In this document: positions 30,793 through 39,276 of the stretch, piece after piece
Layout: each line of letters begins with the position of its first letter
How positions within the stretch are numbered: position 1 is the first letter of the stretch
Source: Bradyrhizobium sp. 1(2017)
Lineage (GTDB): Bacteria; Pseudomonadota; Alphaproteobacteria; Rhizobiales; Xanthobacteraceae
Length of the DNA stretch: 64,000 bases
Direction of reading: 5' to 3'
Assembly (NCBI RefSeq): GCF_011602485.2
Contig: NZ_CP050022.2
Span: 1,322,001-1,386,000, forward strand
Made by a program: the position numbers and the translations under genes
The notes under the pieces: model-generated
The model's database searches: none
Seen by the model: only the letters and a program-made list of their open reading frames with translations
Told to the model about the DNA's origin: nothing

Positions 30793-31029
30793 ATGCCCCG
30801 CCGCCTTCGGTTTGCTGATCGCGTGATGCATCTTCGCCATCTGGAGCAGGCGGAGCGGCACATCATCCAAGGTGAACGACGGATTGCTGAACAAGAGGAC
30901 CGGATTGATGGGCTTGCGCGTCGCGGCTACGACGTAACAGCGGCGAGAAACCTGCTGGACAGTTTCTATGCGAGCCAAGAACTCTTCATCCAACACCGGG
31001 ACGAAATTCTTGAGGCGCTGGAACCGTAA
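30793..31029 (+). CDS. Small alpha-helical hypothetical protein
   Basis: 78 residues. GGGAG lies 7 bases before the ATG at 30793, which is preferred over an upstream in-frame start at 30763. The protein is one charged helical stretch (RHLEQAERHIIQGERRIAEQEDRIDGLARRGYDVTAARNLLDSFYASQELFIQHRDEILEAL). The pattern RRGYDVxxARxLLxxFxxSQxLHxxHRDRIL recurs in small proteins of Bradyrhizobium as I recall them. No known function. A PAS-domain gene follows on the same strand 95 bp later. Confidence 0.7.
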   Translation: MPRRLRFADRVMHLRHLEQAERHIIQGERRIAEQEDRIDGLARRGYDVTAARNLLDSFYASQELFIQHRDEILEALEP

Positions 31030-31124
31030 GCCGGGGTGACCCATAGCCAATTCGGCACCGGATTGCATTACCTTGTAGGTCTCCCTTACTATGAGAACAT
31101 CGTCTCTTCAGTTGCGGTCTTGCC

Positions 31125-31751
31125 ATGACCACCTTGCAACCCAACTTCCGGTCGCCGGACGCCTTGATGATGGAGGCACAAAACGCCTGGCGTCGGTTGT
31201 TCGAGTATTCTCCGGTTCCAGTGCTGTTGCTCACGCCGGACCTCAAAATCGTCAACGCGAATGAGAGCTACCTTCACGAGGTAATGCGATCGCGGGAGGC
31301 GCTGGCCGGATTGCAAATGTTCGAGGCATTTCCCGACAACCCGTATGCGGCGCTTGCAGATGGCGTCAACAAGCTGGGTGCTTCATTCGAAAAGGCGCTT
31401 CATGAAGGGCGTGGGCAGACCATGGCACTGCAACGATATGATATCCAGCCGGAGGGGCGTCCGTGGCAGGTGCGCTATTGGCATCCAAAGAATTGGCCCG
31501 TGTTCGATGATAACGGTTCGATCATTGCGCTGGTTCACCATGTGACTGACGCCACTGCGGCCGTGCTGTCGAGCAGAGACGGGTCGCATGCGCCCGTTCT
31601 TCTGAAGCCACATCCTCTGAATGATCCTTTGCAACGCGCTGACATGGCTATTTTGCAGGCGCGTATGCTCGTGAGGGAAACGCAGGAGGCGCTCGCACGA
31701 TCCCGAGCATCGGTTGAAGAGCTGGTTGCTCCCACGAGGCGGAAATATTGA
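31125..31751 (+). CDS. PAS-domain protein without output domain
   Basis: 208 residues. Residues ~20-145 form a PAS fold (AWRRLFEYSPVPVLLLTPDLKIVNANESYLHEVMRSREAL, ending WPVFDDNGSIIALVHHVTDATA). The C-terminal ~60 residues are a helix (LQRADMAILQARMLVRETQEALARSRASVEEL). No kinase, GGDEF, HTH or cyclase domain follows, so it may act through partners as a detached sensor. Ligand unknown. The start of its coding sequence shares a 16-bp block with DNA at 31863. Confidence 0.85.
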   Translation: MTTLQPNFRSPDALMMEAQNAWRRLFEYSPVPVLLLTPDLKIVNANESYLHEVMRSREALAGLQMFEAFPDNPYAALADGVNKLGASFEKALHEGRGQTMALQRYDIQPEGRPWQVRYWHPKNWPVFDDNGSIIALVHHVTDATAAVLSSRDGSHAPVLLKPHPLNDPLQRADMAILQARMLVRETQEALARSRASVEELVAPTRRKY

Positions 31752-32210
31752 TTGTTCCTGGCGGCAAGAGGCCAGCCCAAGGGAGCCGCTGCCTGACACG
31801 TTCCTCCGAACTACGCCTTTGCCCGACGACAGCCGCATCGTGGGCTTCTTCGGTCAGCCCCACAACTTCCGGTCGCCGACTAGCTTGCGAGGCTAACAAT
31901 CGTCCGAGACGGACTTCCGCTTCTGGCCCCAGAAGCCGACATGGCAACCGTGATCACCCGCGTCCACTTTTGATAATAGAGCGGATGCCTCACTGAAAAG
32001 CCTGGAAGCGATGAAGCTGTTCGACTGTCACCGTGGCCTTTCGTTCGATCCATTCGATGCGCGGTCCGAATGCTATGGCTTCTCACGTCGAAGACGATAA
32101 AGTGCGTCTATTGCTGGTTCTGCCGCTCCTCCCCCGGGTATCCGCCGCCTCCGCTGGCAGTGGAGATCGGCAAGGTGCCGTTCGACCGGACAGTGATTTG
32201 GAGATGCTCC
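31752..32210. other. Intergenic region with possible gene debris
   Basis: About 460 bp without a supportable gene. CAACTTCCGGTCGCCG occurs at 31863-31878 and also at 31142-31157 near the start of the PAS gene, which hints at an old partial duplication. CTTCTGG/CCAGAAG around 31930 could form a hairpin. No promoter was assigned with confidence. Confidence 0.4.
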
Positions 32211-32993
32211 ATGAAACTCGCGCATGATGGCGTGCAGCTGTCCTTTGACATCGCGGGGGCGGGGCCACTTCAATTCCTGTTCGTCCATGGCCTGGGCGGG
32301 GATCGCACGCATTTTGCGCCGCAGATGGAGTATTTCGCCCGTCAAGGTCGGGCGTTGAATGCCGAGCTGCGGGGGCATGGTGAGAGCGACAAGCCGCAAC
32401 AGGCGTATTCGATCGAAGGCTTCGCTGACGATCTCGTCTGGCTGTGCAACCAACAGCAGATCACAAAGCCTGTCATCGTGGGTCAAAGCATGGGTGGCAA
32501 CATGGCGCTCGAAATCGCCGCCCGCTATCCGGACTTTCCCGCGGGCCTGGTGCTGCTCGATTCAGGGGTGCTCTTCCCGGCCTCGGCAGGGGCGGTGTTC
32601 GCCGAGTATCTGGAGGGCTTGAAGGGCGCGAATTTTGCGGACGAGGCACGGAAAATCGTGGCGGACTCCTGTCTGCCGACCGACAGATGCCGCGCCCATG
32701 TTGAACGGACCTTTCTGGCGACGCCCCAGCACGTGCTGGTGTCCACGTTTACAAGTCTGTTCCCCTGGGATGTGAATCGGGCGCGCGAGTGCGCCCAGGC
32801 GTGCCGGGCCCCGGTGCTCTACATCGAAGCGGCCCATCGGCTCGCGGATCTGGATCGCCTTGCGTTGCTGTGCCCGCAACTGGTCACGGCCAAGGCCGTC
32901 GGCTCCGGACATTTCCTGTCGCTGGAAGTGCCGGAGCAGATCAACCCGATGATCGACCGGTTTATCGCGCTCTACGTGCGAAGCCACGGGTAA
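32211..32993 (+). CDS. Alpha/beta hydrolase
   Basis: 260 residues; GGAG lies 7 bases before the ATG. Complete alpha/beta-hydrolase motifs: LFVHGLGGD (His26-Gly27 oxyanion), ELRGHGESD, nucleophile Ser93 in VGQSMGGNMALEIA, and a C-terminal His in GSGHFLSLEVPEQ. This is the group that includes hydrolases of C-C-bond cleavage, lactonases and haloperoxidase-like enzymes. No signal peptide, so cytoplasmic. It stands alone; the next gene is convergent. Confidence 0.88.
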   Translation: MKLAHDGVQLSFDIAGAGPLQFLFVHGLGGDRTHFAPQMEYFARQGRALNAELRGHGESDKPQQAYSIEGFADDLVWLCNQQQITKPVIVGQSMGGNMALEIAARYPDFPAGLVLLDSGVLFPASAGAVFAEYLEGLKGANFADEARKIVADSCLPTDRCRAHVERTFLATPQHVLVSTFTSLFPWDVNRARECAQACRAPVLYIEAAHRLADLDRLALLCPQLVTAKAVGSGHFLSLEVPEQINPMIDRFIALYVRSHG

Positions 32994-33070
32994 GCTTCAT
33001 CGCTGCCGGGGCCGTGCGGCGATCGATCACCTCACTCACCCCCGTTGCGCCGACCTCGGCGGCGCCGTGA

Positions 33071-34162
33071 TCACGCTACCGAATATTTTTTCACCGCCGC
33101 CTCGTCCCACGCGATCCCGTTGCCGGGCTCCTCGCTCGGCAGCGCAAAGCCGTCCTTGATCTTCAGTCGCGTCGAAAGCACCGCGTCGGCCCAGTCGACA
33201 TATTCCAGCCAATGCGCGGTCGGGGTCACGCAGAGCAGATGCGCGCTCACCTCCGAGAACAGGTGCGTCGACATCTCGATGCCGGCGGCGTGGGCCAGCG
33301 AGGCGGCGCGGAGCCAGCCGGTGACGCCGCCGATGCGCTGCACGTCAGGCATCACGTAGTCGCAGGCCTCCGCTGTCAGCGCTGATTGCATCGAGAACGC
33401 GCTGTCAAAGTTCTCGCCGATCTGGACCGGCGTGTGCAGCGCGTCGGCGATGCGGGCGCAGCCGGCATAGTCGTCGTGGCGGATCGGCTCCTCGATCCAG
33501 GTGAGGCCCTCGTCGTCGAGCATCTCGCCGCGGCGGATGGCCTCGGTGACCGTCAGCGCCTGATTGTAGTCGCACATCAGCGTGACCTGATCGCCGACCG
33601 CCTTGCGCACCGCGCGCACCACGGCGAGGTCCTCCCGCGCATCGGGCCGGCCGACGCGAATTTTGGCCGCCCCGAAACCCTCGGCCAGCAGCTTGTGGGC
33701 CTCCTCCACCGCGGCGCCCGCCGGCATGATGCCGAGCCCCTTCGAATTGTAGGCGCGCACCGGCTTCGGCGCGCCGCCGAGCAGACACGCCAACGGCAGG
33801 CCCTTGCTGCGCGCCAGCGCATCCCATGCCGCCATGTCGATGCCGGATTGCGCCAGCCGTTGCAGGCCGGCAAGGCCCAGCAGCGTGAAGCGCTGGGCCA
33901 GCTTGCGCTCGATCTCGAATGGCAGCAGCTCGTCGCCGGCGAGGAGATCTGACATTTCCGTGACCATCGCCGTCAGCGGCTTCAAGGCGGACGGCGTGAT
34001 CGAGAACAGATAGGCGTGCCCGCGCACGCCCTGGTCGGTCTCGCAGTCGATCAGCACCAGCGGCGCCTTGGCGACCGAGCCGGTCGAGGTCTGGAGCGGC
34101 AGGTTCATCGGCACGATCACGGGCCGCGCCTGGAAGCGCTTGATGCGGATGGTCTCGGTCAT
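33071..34162 (-). CDS. Enolase-superfamily enzyme, mandelate racemase/muconate lactonizing type
   Basis: 363 residues. The N-terminal capping domain (to ~residue 125) is followed by a (beta/alpha)7-beta barrel with the superfamily residues: KIRVGRP (K-x-R/K), metal-binding Asp in MCDYNQAL, Glu in TWIEEPIRHDDY, Glu in QIGENF and the His of STHLFSEVS. The KxK plus His pattern places it in the mandelate-racemase subgroup, which abstracts a proton next to a carboxylate. Substrate not predictable; acid-sugar dehydration or racemisation is likely. It is divergent from the haem-cyclase gene. Confidence 0.9.
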   Translation of the reverse strand: MTETIRIKRFQARPVIVPMNLPLQTSTGSVAKAPLVLIDCETDQGVRGHAYLFSITPSALKPLTAMVTEMSDLLAGDELLPFEIERKLAQRFTLLGLAGLQRLAQSGIDMAAWDALARSKGLPLACLLGGAPKPVRAYNSKGLGIMPAGAAVEEAHKLLAEGFGAAKIRVGRPDAREDLAVVRAVRKAVGDQVTLMCDYNQALTVTEAIRRGEMLDDEGLTWIEEPIRHDDYAGCARIADALHTPVQIGENFDSAFSMQSALTAEACDYVMPDVQRIGGVTGWLRAASLAHAAGIEMSTHLFSEVSAHLLCVTPTAHWLEYVDWADAVLSTRLKIKDGFALPSEEPGNGIAWDEAAVKKYSVA

Positions 34163-34354
34163 GGGTCTCTCCCGGCGGGCGGTTGCAGGTCGGCGCCGAT
34201 CTTAAGCATCCGTGATCAAACGAAAAGCGGTCTCGTCCGACCACCATAAAATGGGGTTGCGCGGGCTCGCGATTATTGGCTCTGTGCCGCCGGCATTCTT
34301 TGCCGCGGATTCCAGGGGGATTTGCGACAAAATCGCACACAACGGAGCCACAGC

Positions 34355-35917
34355 GTGAAACAAGAGATCTCCGAAGAACAGCGCAAGAGCGGCGTCCTCA
34401 CGGGCGCCGTGATCGCCTTTCTCCTGCTTGCTTTGCCGCTCGCGGTGTGGCTGGACCTGACCGAGCTGAGCAAGACGGCGCTGCGCCGGCAGGCCGCCGA
34501 CCTCAACTCGGTGATATCGAGCGTGCGCGGCTATTACGCCTCCAATGTGGTCGGGCGCGTGCTCGCCAACCCCAACGGCACCACGAAGGTCGTGCACAAT
34601 TACGAGTCCATCCCCGGTGCGATCCCGATCCCGGCGACGCTGTCGCTGGAGCTCGGCCGGGTGATCGGGGCGCAGCAGGAGAACATCACCTACCGCTTCG
34701 TCTCCGATTTCCCGTTCCAGAATCGCGCGCCCCACCAGCTCGACAAGTTCGAGAAGGACGCGCTCGATGCGCTTCGCCGGGATCCCGAGCAGAAGATCGT
34801 GGAGACCGAGACCTCGCTGTTCAACGACAAGGTGCGCCTGGTTGCGCCGGTCATGATGGGACCGGCTTGCGTGAGCTGCCACAACAGCCATCCCGAGAGT
34901 CCGAAGAAGGACTGGAAGGTCGGCGACGTCCGCGGCATCCAGGAAGTCATCATCGCGCAGCCGATTGCCGCCAACATCTTCTCGTTCAAGTACCTGCTCG
35001 CCTATTTCGTGATCGCCGCGGGCAGCGGCCTCGCCTTCCTGTCGCTGCAGCGTCGCCAGGCCGGCCGCATCAAGACCATGAACAAGGAACTCGAATCCGC
35101 CAACGACTTCCTGGCATCGCTGTCGATGAAGATCTCGCGCTACATCCCGCCCCAGGTCTACAAATCCATTTTCAGCGGCCAGAAAGACGTCACGATCCAC
35201 ACCGAGCGCAAGAAGCTCACCATCTTCTTCTCCGACATCCAGAACTTCACCGCGACCGCCGAGCGGCTCCAGCCGGAGCAGCTGACGCAGCTCCTCAACG
35301 AATATTTCACCGAGATGTCTGCGATCGCCCACGAATATGGCGGCACCATCGACAAGTTCATCGGCGATGCCATGCTGATCTTCTTCGGCGATCCCGAGAC
35401 CCGGGGCGATCGGGCCGATGCGCAGGCCTGCCTCCAGATGGCCTGGCGGATGCAGCAGCGCCTCGCCGAACTCAACGCGAAATGGCGCGCCTCCGGCATC
35501 GAGCAGCCGTTCCGCTCGCGCATGGGCATCAATTCCGGTTATTGCAATGTCGGCAATTTCGGCAGCGCCGACCGCATGGACTACACCATCATCGGTGCGG
35601 AGGCGAACCTCGCCGCGCGCCTGCAATCGATCGCCGAGCCCGGCGGCATCGTGCTGAGCTACGAGACTTTTGCGCTCGTCAGCGACATCGTCCGCGCCCA
35701 TGCGCTGCCGGCGATCACGATGAAGGGCATCAGCCGCGAGGTCATTCCCTATTCGGTCGATGCGCTGGTCGACGGGGCGGCGGAGCGAAGCGGCATCATC
35801 ACCGAGCGCGCGCCGGGGCTCGAGCTCTATCTCGACCCTGCCGTGGTGAAGTCAGGCGATGCCGCGCGCGTGCGCTCGCTGCTGGAAAACGCGCTGGCCT
35901 CGCTGAAGCCGGCGTGA
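34355..35917 (+). CDS. Membrane receptor with c-haem motif fused to class III adenylate cyclase
   Basis: 520 residues from a GTG at 34355 with GGAG about 8 bases upstream; a TTG at 34322 is the alternative. Topology: membrane helix 12-34, periplasmic DUF3365/Tll0287-like domain 35-208 with the haem motif CVSCH (172-176), second helix ~210-230, coiled linker, and a cytoplasmic cyclase domain with metal-binding Asp294 (FFSDIQNF) and Asp338 (DKFIGDAM) and adenine-selecting Lys334. It should make cAMP under control of a periplasmic haem that could sense redox state, NO, CO or O2. The haem motif and cyclase residues are seen directly; the signal is inferred. Confidence 0.9.
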   Translation: MKQEISEEQRKSGVLTGAVIAFLLLALPLAVWLDLTELSKTALRRQAADLNSVISSVRGYYASNVVGRVLANPNGTTKVVHNYESIPGAIPIPATLSLELGRVIGAQQENITYRFVSDFPFQNRAPHQLDKFEKDALDALRRDPEQKIVETETSLFNDKVRLVAPVMMGPACVSCHNSHPESPKKDWKVGDVRGIQEVIIAQPIAANIFSFKYLLAYFVIAAGSGLAFLSLQRRQAGRIKTMNKELESANDFLASLSMKISRYIPPQVYKSIFSGQKDVTIHTERKKLTIFFSDIQNFTATAERLQPEQLTQLLNEYFTEMSAIAHEYGGTIDKFIGDAMLIFFGDPETRGDRADAQACLQMAWRMQQRLAELNAKWRASGIEQPFRSRMGINSGYCNVGNFGSADRMDYTIIGAEANLAARLQSIAEPGGIVLSYETFALVSDIVRAHALPAITMKGISREVIPYSVDALVDGAAERSGIITERAPGLELYLDPAVVKSGDAARVRSLLENALASLKPA

Positions 35918-35922
35918 GGGCC

Positions 35923-35952
35923 TTCTTACCCTCCTCCAGGGGAGGGTAAGAA
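35923..35952. terminator. Bidirectional terminator
   Basis: 12-bp stem TTCTTACCCTCC (35923-35934) / GGAGGGTAAGAA (35941-35952), 6-base loop, between convergent genes that end at 35917 and 35958. Confidence 0.75.
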
Positions 35953-35957
35953 TCAGC

Positions 35958-37181
35958 TCACCGCGCCGCCCCTTCGGTGAACGCCGTCTCGATCACCTCC
36001 CCGAAAGGCTGCCAGGACCGGCCGTCAAACTGCACCAGCCGCATCTGCCTGATCGGCAGATAGCTGTGGGGCGAGGTATTCATCCTGATGTCGGGCAGCG
36101 CAACGGAGGGATGATGATTTTTCAGCGAGGCTGCCTGGCGCATGATGTTCTCGCGCGAGACATCGTCGCCGCATTGCTTCAACACTTGCGTCAGCGCCTC
36201 GGCCGCAGCGTAGCCGTAGACGGCCGCGCTGCTGTTGGTGCTTTCGACCTGATGATACTTGTCCATGAAGGCGAACCAGTCCTTCATGGCGGGATCGTCC
36301 TTCCATGCCGGATCGCTCGGATCCTTCAGGAACGCGGCCGAGATCACGCCGGCGGAGTTCTCCAGGCCCGCCGGCGCCATCGCATTGGCGATCGAGGCCG
36401 AGGCGTCGTTCACGATGAAGACCGGATGCCAGTTCATCGACGCCGCCAGCTTGATCACCTTGGCTGCCGTCGAGGGCACGCCGAGAAAGACGAAGATGTC
36501 GGCGCCTGAGCGCTTGAGGATCGAGACGTGCCCGTCGAGATGCTGATCGGCGATGTCGAAGGCGATGTCGACGAGGACAAGGCGGTTGAGGTCGCCAAGT
36601 CCTTCCTGGATGCCCTTGTAGAGCATGCGGCCGAACTGGTCGTTCTGCCAGAGCACCACGATCTTCTTCCGGGGATAATAGGCCTGGATGTAGTTGGCGT
36701 AGATGCGCCCCTCCGACCGGAACGAGGGTTGCCAGCCCATGGTCCAGGGAAACGCGCCTGGCTGGCTCAGCTCCTCGTCGCCGGAGGCAACGAACAGCTG
36801 CGGGATCTTCTTCTCGTTCAGATACCAGCGCGTGGCGAGATTGCCGGGCGTGCCGAACGAGCCGAACATCAAATCCACGTTGTCGGTTTCGACCAGATTG
36901 CGCGTCAGCTCCAGCGCCGTCGCCGGATCGGAATTGTCGTCGCGCGTGATGAAGCGGATCTTGCGGCCGTTGATGCCGCCGCGCGCGTTGATCATGTCGA
37001 AATAGGCGGCCTCGGCCTGGCCGATGGCGCCGAACTCCGAGAGCGGCCCCGAATACGGCATGACATTGCCGATGCGGATTTCCTTGTCGCTCGCGGGTTG
37101 CTCCGCGCGTTGCAGCGACATCGCTCCGAGCGAGGTCAATGCGGCGATCAAAACGAACAGCACTCTGCCGGTGACGCGCAT
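35958..37181 (-). CDS. ABC-transporter substrate-binding protein, Leu/Ile/Val-type
   Basis: 407 residues from the ATG at 37181, which starts a signal peptide (MRVTGRVLFVLIAALTSLGAMS). The mature part is a type I periplasmic-binding fold: IRIGNVMPYSGPLSEFGAIGQAEAAYFDMINARGGINGRKI, FGSFGTPGNLATRWYLNEKKIPQLFVASG and VYGYAAAEALTQVLKQCGDDVSRENIM. This long version, with IGNVMPYSGP at the start, is common in Bradyrhizobium. It has no linked permease or ATPase genes. It follows a probable inactive esterase gene on the same strand. Confidence 0.9.
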   Translation of the reverse strand: MRVTGRVLFVLIAALTSLGAMSLQRAEQPASDKEIRIGNVMPYSGPLSEFGAIGQAEAAYFDMINARGGINGRKIRFITRDDNSDPATALELTRNLVETDNVDLMFGSFGTPGNLATRWYLNEKKIPQLFVASGDEELSQPGAFPWTMGWQPSFRSEGRIYANYIQAYYPRKKIVVLWQNDQFGRMLYKGIQEGLGDLNRLVLVDIAFDIADQHLDGHVSILKRSGADIFVFLGVPSTAAKVIKLAASMNWHPVFIVNDASASIANAMAPAGLENSAGVISAAFLKDPSDPAWKDDPAMKDWFAFMDKYHQVESTNSSAAVYGYAAAEALTQVLKQCGDDVSRENIMRQAASLKNHHPSVALPDIRMNTSPHSYLPIRQMRLVQFDGRSWQPFGEVIETAFTEGAAR

Positions 37182-37335
37182 GCTCGACACCTTGTCGTTG
37201 GCCCCCAACGAGGTCGGCTCAATTCGCACCCAAGCGAGTTGATCTAGATCACGCGTTTGGCAATCCTGTGGCTTGGCGGCCAGCCTTGACGCTGCGCCAG
37301 CCCGCAGGAAATGGCAGGCGTGCTGACACGCCCTC

Positions 37336-38265
37336 CTACGGCAGTCCACGCGCCTCGAGCTGACGCACCAGCAGCAGCGTCGGCTCGGCGAGGCTGTCGC
37401 CGGAGCCGTCGAGGCCGAAGGCGTTCGCGATGCCGTTCCGGCTGCGCAGCAGCGCGCTGCGCGGACAATGGCCGGCGCCGCAGAGCGTCTTCTTCAGGGT
37501 CTCGCCTTGCGCGATGATGCCCGCGGAATCGTCCGCGGCCCAGGCCAGCACGATCGGGACGTCGACGTTGAGGATGCCGGGAAAGACCGAGCGCGCGTTG
37601 TACTGGCTGGCGTCGGTGCCGAGATAGGCCTTCTCGCTGTCGCTGGCGTCCTTACCTGCGCGGTAGATGCCGGACACCAGCACCACGGCGGCGACATCGG
37701 CGCGGTCGGTCTGAAACTCGGGATGCGCCAGCAGGGTGGCGACGTGGAAGGCGCCGGCGCCGTAGCCGACCGCGACGATCTCGCGGGCGTCGCCGTTGAA
37801 CAGGTCGATATTACCATGGATCCAGGACAGCGCCGCCGCCACGTCGGTGGCCCCCGTCGGCCAGGTCGCCGCGGGCGCCAGGCGATAGTTGACGCGCACG
37901 CCGATCATGTCGTTGCGCGCGGCAAAGCACATCGCCTGGTCCTGGATCTGCCGGGCCAGCTCCGGCGCCGCGTGGTCGCCGGTAAAGCTGTCGCCGGTCA
38001 CGAACAGCAGCACCGGCCGCGGCGTATCCGCCTTGACTGCGCTGGTCGCGACGTCGAGCACATTGGCCTCGCTCTCGCCATAGCGCAGGCCGCGCGAGAA
38101 GCTGACCTGCTCGCACAGCCTCGCGGTACCGCCGGCGGTCGTATCGTTGTCGGTGAGGCCGGCTTGCACGAGGTCGGACGGCGGCAGGAGCCGGGCCGGC
38201 AAAGGACCGTGCGCGGAGGCCGCCGTCATGGTCAAAAGAAGGAAAAATGCCAGATAATTCTTCAT
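37336..38265 (-). CDS. Esterase/lipase-like protein, nucleophile lost
   Basis: 309 residues from the ATG at 38265, which opens a signal peptide (MKNYLAFFLLLTMTAASAHG). The fold is that of hormone-sensitive-lipase-type esterases (VRVNYRLAPAATWPTGATDVAAALSWIHGNI is diagnostic), but the nucleophile elbow G-x-S-x-G reads G-Y-G-A-G (residues 167-171), with Gly169 in place of Ser. The HGG oxyanion motif is also changed (LLFVTGDSF). So the protein is exported and probably not a hydrolase. The gene is otherwise intact, with no frameshift, and may be a binding pseudoenzyme. Confidence 0.78.
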   Translation of the reverse strand: MKNYLAFFLLLTMTAASAHGPLPARLLPPSDLVQAGLTDNDTTAGGTARLCEQVSFSRGLRYGESEANVLDVATSAVKADTPRPVLLFVTGDSFTGDHAAPELARQIQDQAMCFAARNDMIGVRVNYRLAPAATWPTGATDVAAALSWIHGNIDLFNGDAREIVAVGYGAGAFHVATLLAHPEFQTDRADVAAVVLVSGIYRAGKDASDSEKAYLGTDASQYNARSVFPGILNVDVPIVLAWAADDSAGIIAQGETLKKTLCGAGHCPRSALLRSRNGIANAFGLDGSGDSLAEPTLLLVRQLEARGLP

Positions 38266-38442
38266 GGTGGTGCCGGCCTTGCGGGCCTCATATTGGCCCG
38301 CTGGTCTGGCCTGTCTTTTCAATTCGCCTCATTAGATAGCTGGCCTTGAGGCGAATTCACGGCACCTGCTTGGCAGCCGTTCAATGCCCGGCGGGAGCGT
38401 GCCGCCCGATGGCCGCCGTTCCTTGCTCTGGCGCCGCTGGTC

Positions 38443-38862
38443 TCAGGCCGCCTTTTTCCGCTTGGCCGTCTTCTTCACTGTCCTCTTGGTCTTCTTCGCG
38501 GTCCTCTTGGCCTTCTTCGCCGCCTTCTGGGCGGCGAGATAGGCTTCGACCTTCCTGGAGGAATGGCCGGCGGTCGCAACCACGAGCCTCAGCTTGGCCG
38601 GGGTAATCCTGAACCGCTTCGACCAATAGCGGACCTCGTAGGGCTCGCTCAGCGCGATCCGGCTCTTGTCGGAGGCGCGGTGCTTCTGCAGCTTGATGTA
38701 GTCCTCGACCTTCCTGGCGGAGCGGCCGACCTTCTTCACGGCGTATTTCAGCTTGGCCGGGGTCACCTTGAACTTCTTCGACCAATAAGCGACCTCGTAC
38801 GTCTCGGTGAGCGCAATCAGCGCGCGATCGGCTCCGCCTCGCTTTGCCTTGTTGTCGGCCAT
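38443..38862 (-). CDS. Tandem DUF3606-like protein with histone-H1-like tail
   Basis: 139 residues; AGGAGG lies about 6 bases before the ATG. Two repeats of about 48 residues (each with YEVxYWSKxFxxTPAKLxxxVxxxGxSxRKVExY, starting near residues 21 and 67) are followed by a tail of Lys/Ala/Arg/Thr (AAKKAKRTAKKTKRTVKKTAKRKKAA). DUF3606 modules are small helical units predicted to bind DNA-like partners; the basic tail resembles histone H1 and the bacterial H1-like proteins. A nucleoid-associated role is plausible but not shown. The gene is monocistronic. Confidence 0.82.
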   Translation of the reverse strand: MADNKAKRGGADRALIALTETYEVAYWSKKFKVTPAKLKYAVKKVGRSARKVEDYIKLQKHRASDKSRIALSEPYEVRYWSKRFRITPAKLRLVVATAGHSSRKVEAYLAAQKAAKKAKRTAKKTKRTVKKTAKRKKAA

Positions 38863-39135
38863 GCTTCCCTCCTGCCGTGGACGGCGTGCGGCCAATCTAG
38901 CATGCAACCGGATTCGGAGCGCAAGCGGCAAGCCGCGCGGCGACTGCGCGTGGCGGCGATTTTGCGCCGACCCATCAGGCGCTTGCGGGCCGCGACCGAG
39001 CCGCGCGCCGAAAGCGGCTTTCTACTGTGCATGGGGTTGTTTTCGCGATTCTTTATCCCTCGCATTTCCGTGATGGAACCTTCTGGCCGCTGACGCGACT
39101 TATTCATGATACGGGGAAAAACGTGCGAGGCCGTC

Positions 39136-39276
39136 ATGGCAGAGAAGCATACCGCCGATCCCGCCGAGATCATGCGGGCGACCGGTCACCCTGAACTGGA
39201 ATATGCCGCCGGTTGGACCATCGCGGGTCTGGTCACCATCGGCGCCATCGTGGCCGTCTGGGTGTTCGCCATCTAG
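39136..39276 (+). CDS. Small single-span membrane protein, 46 residues
   Basis: GAGG lies 5 bases before the ATG. The protein is a charged 24-residue N-terminus (MAEKHTADPAEIMRATGHPE) and one membrane helix (AGWTIAGLVTIGAIVAVWVFAI) to the end. Its stop codon overlaps the stop of the convergent kinase gene by 4 bases. Function unknown; small size and hydrophobicity suit a membrane-complex subunit. Confidence 0.6.
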   Translation: MAEKHTADPAEIMRATGHPELEYAAGWTIAGLVTIGAIVAVWVFAI

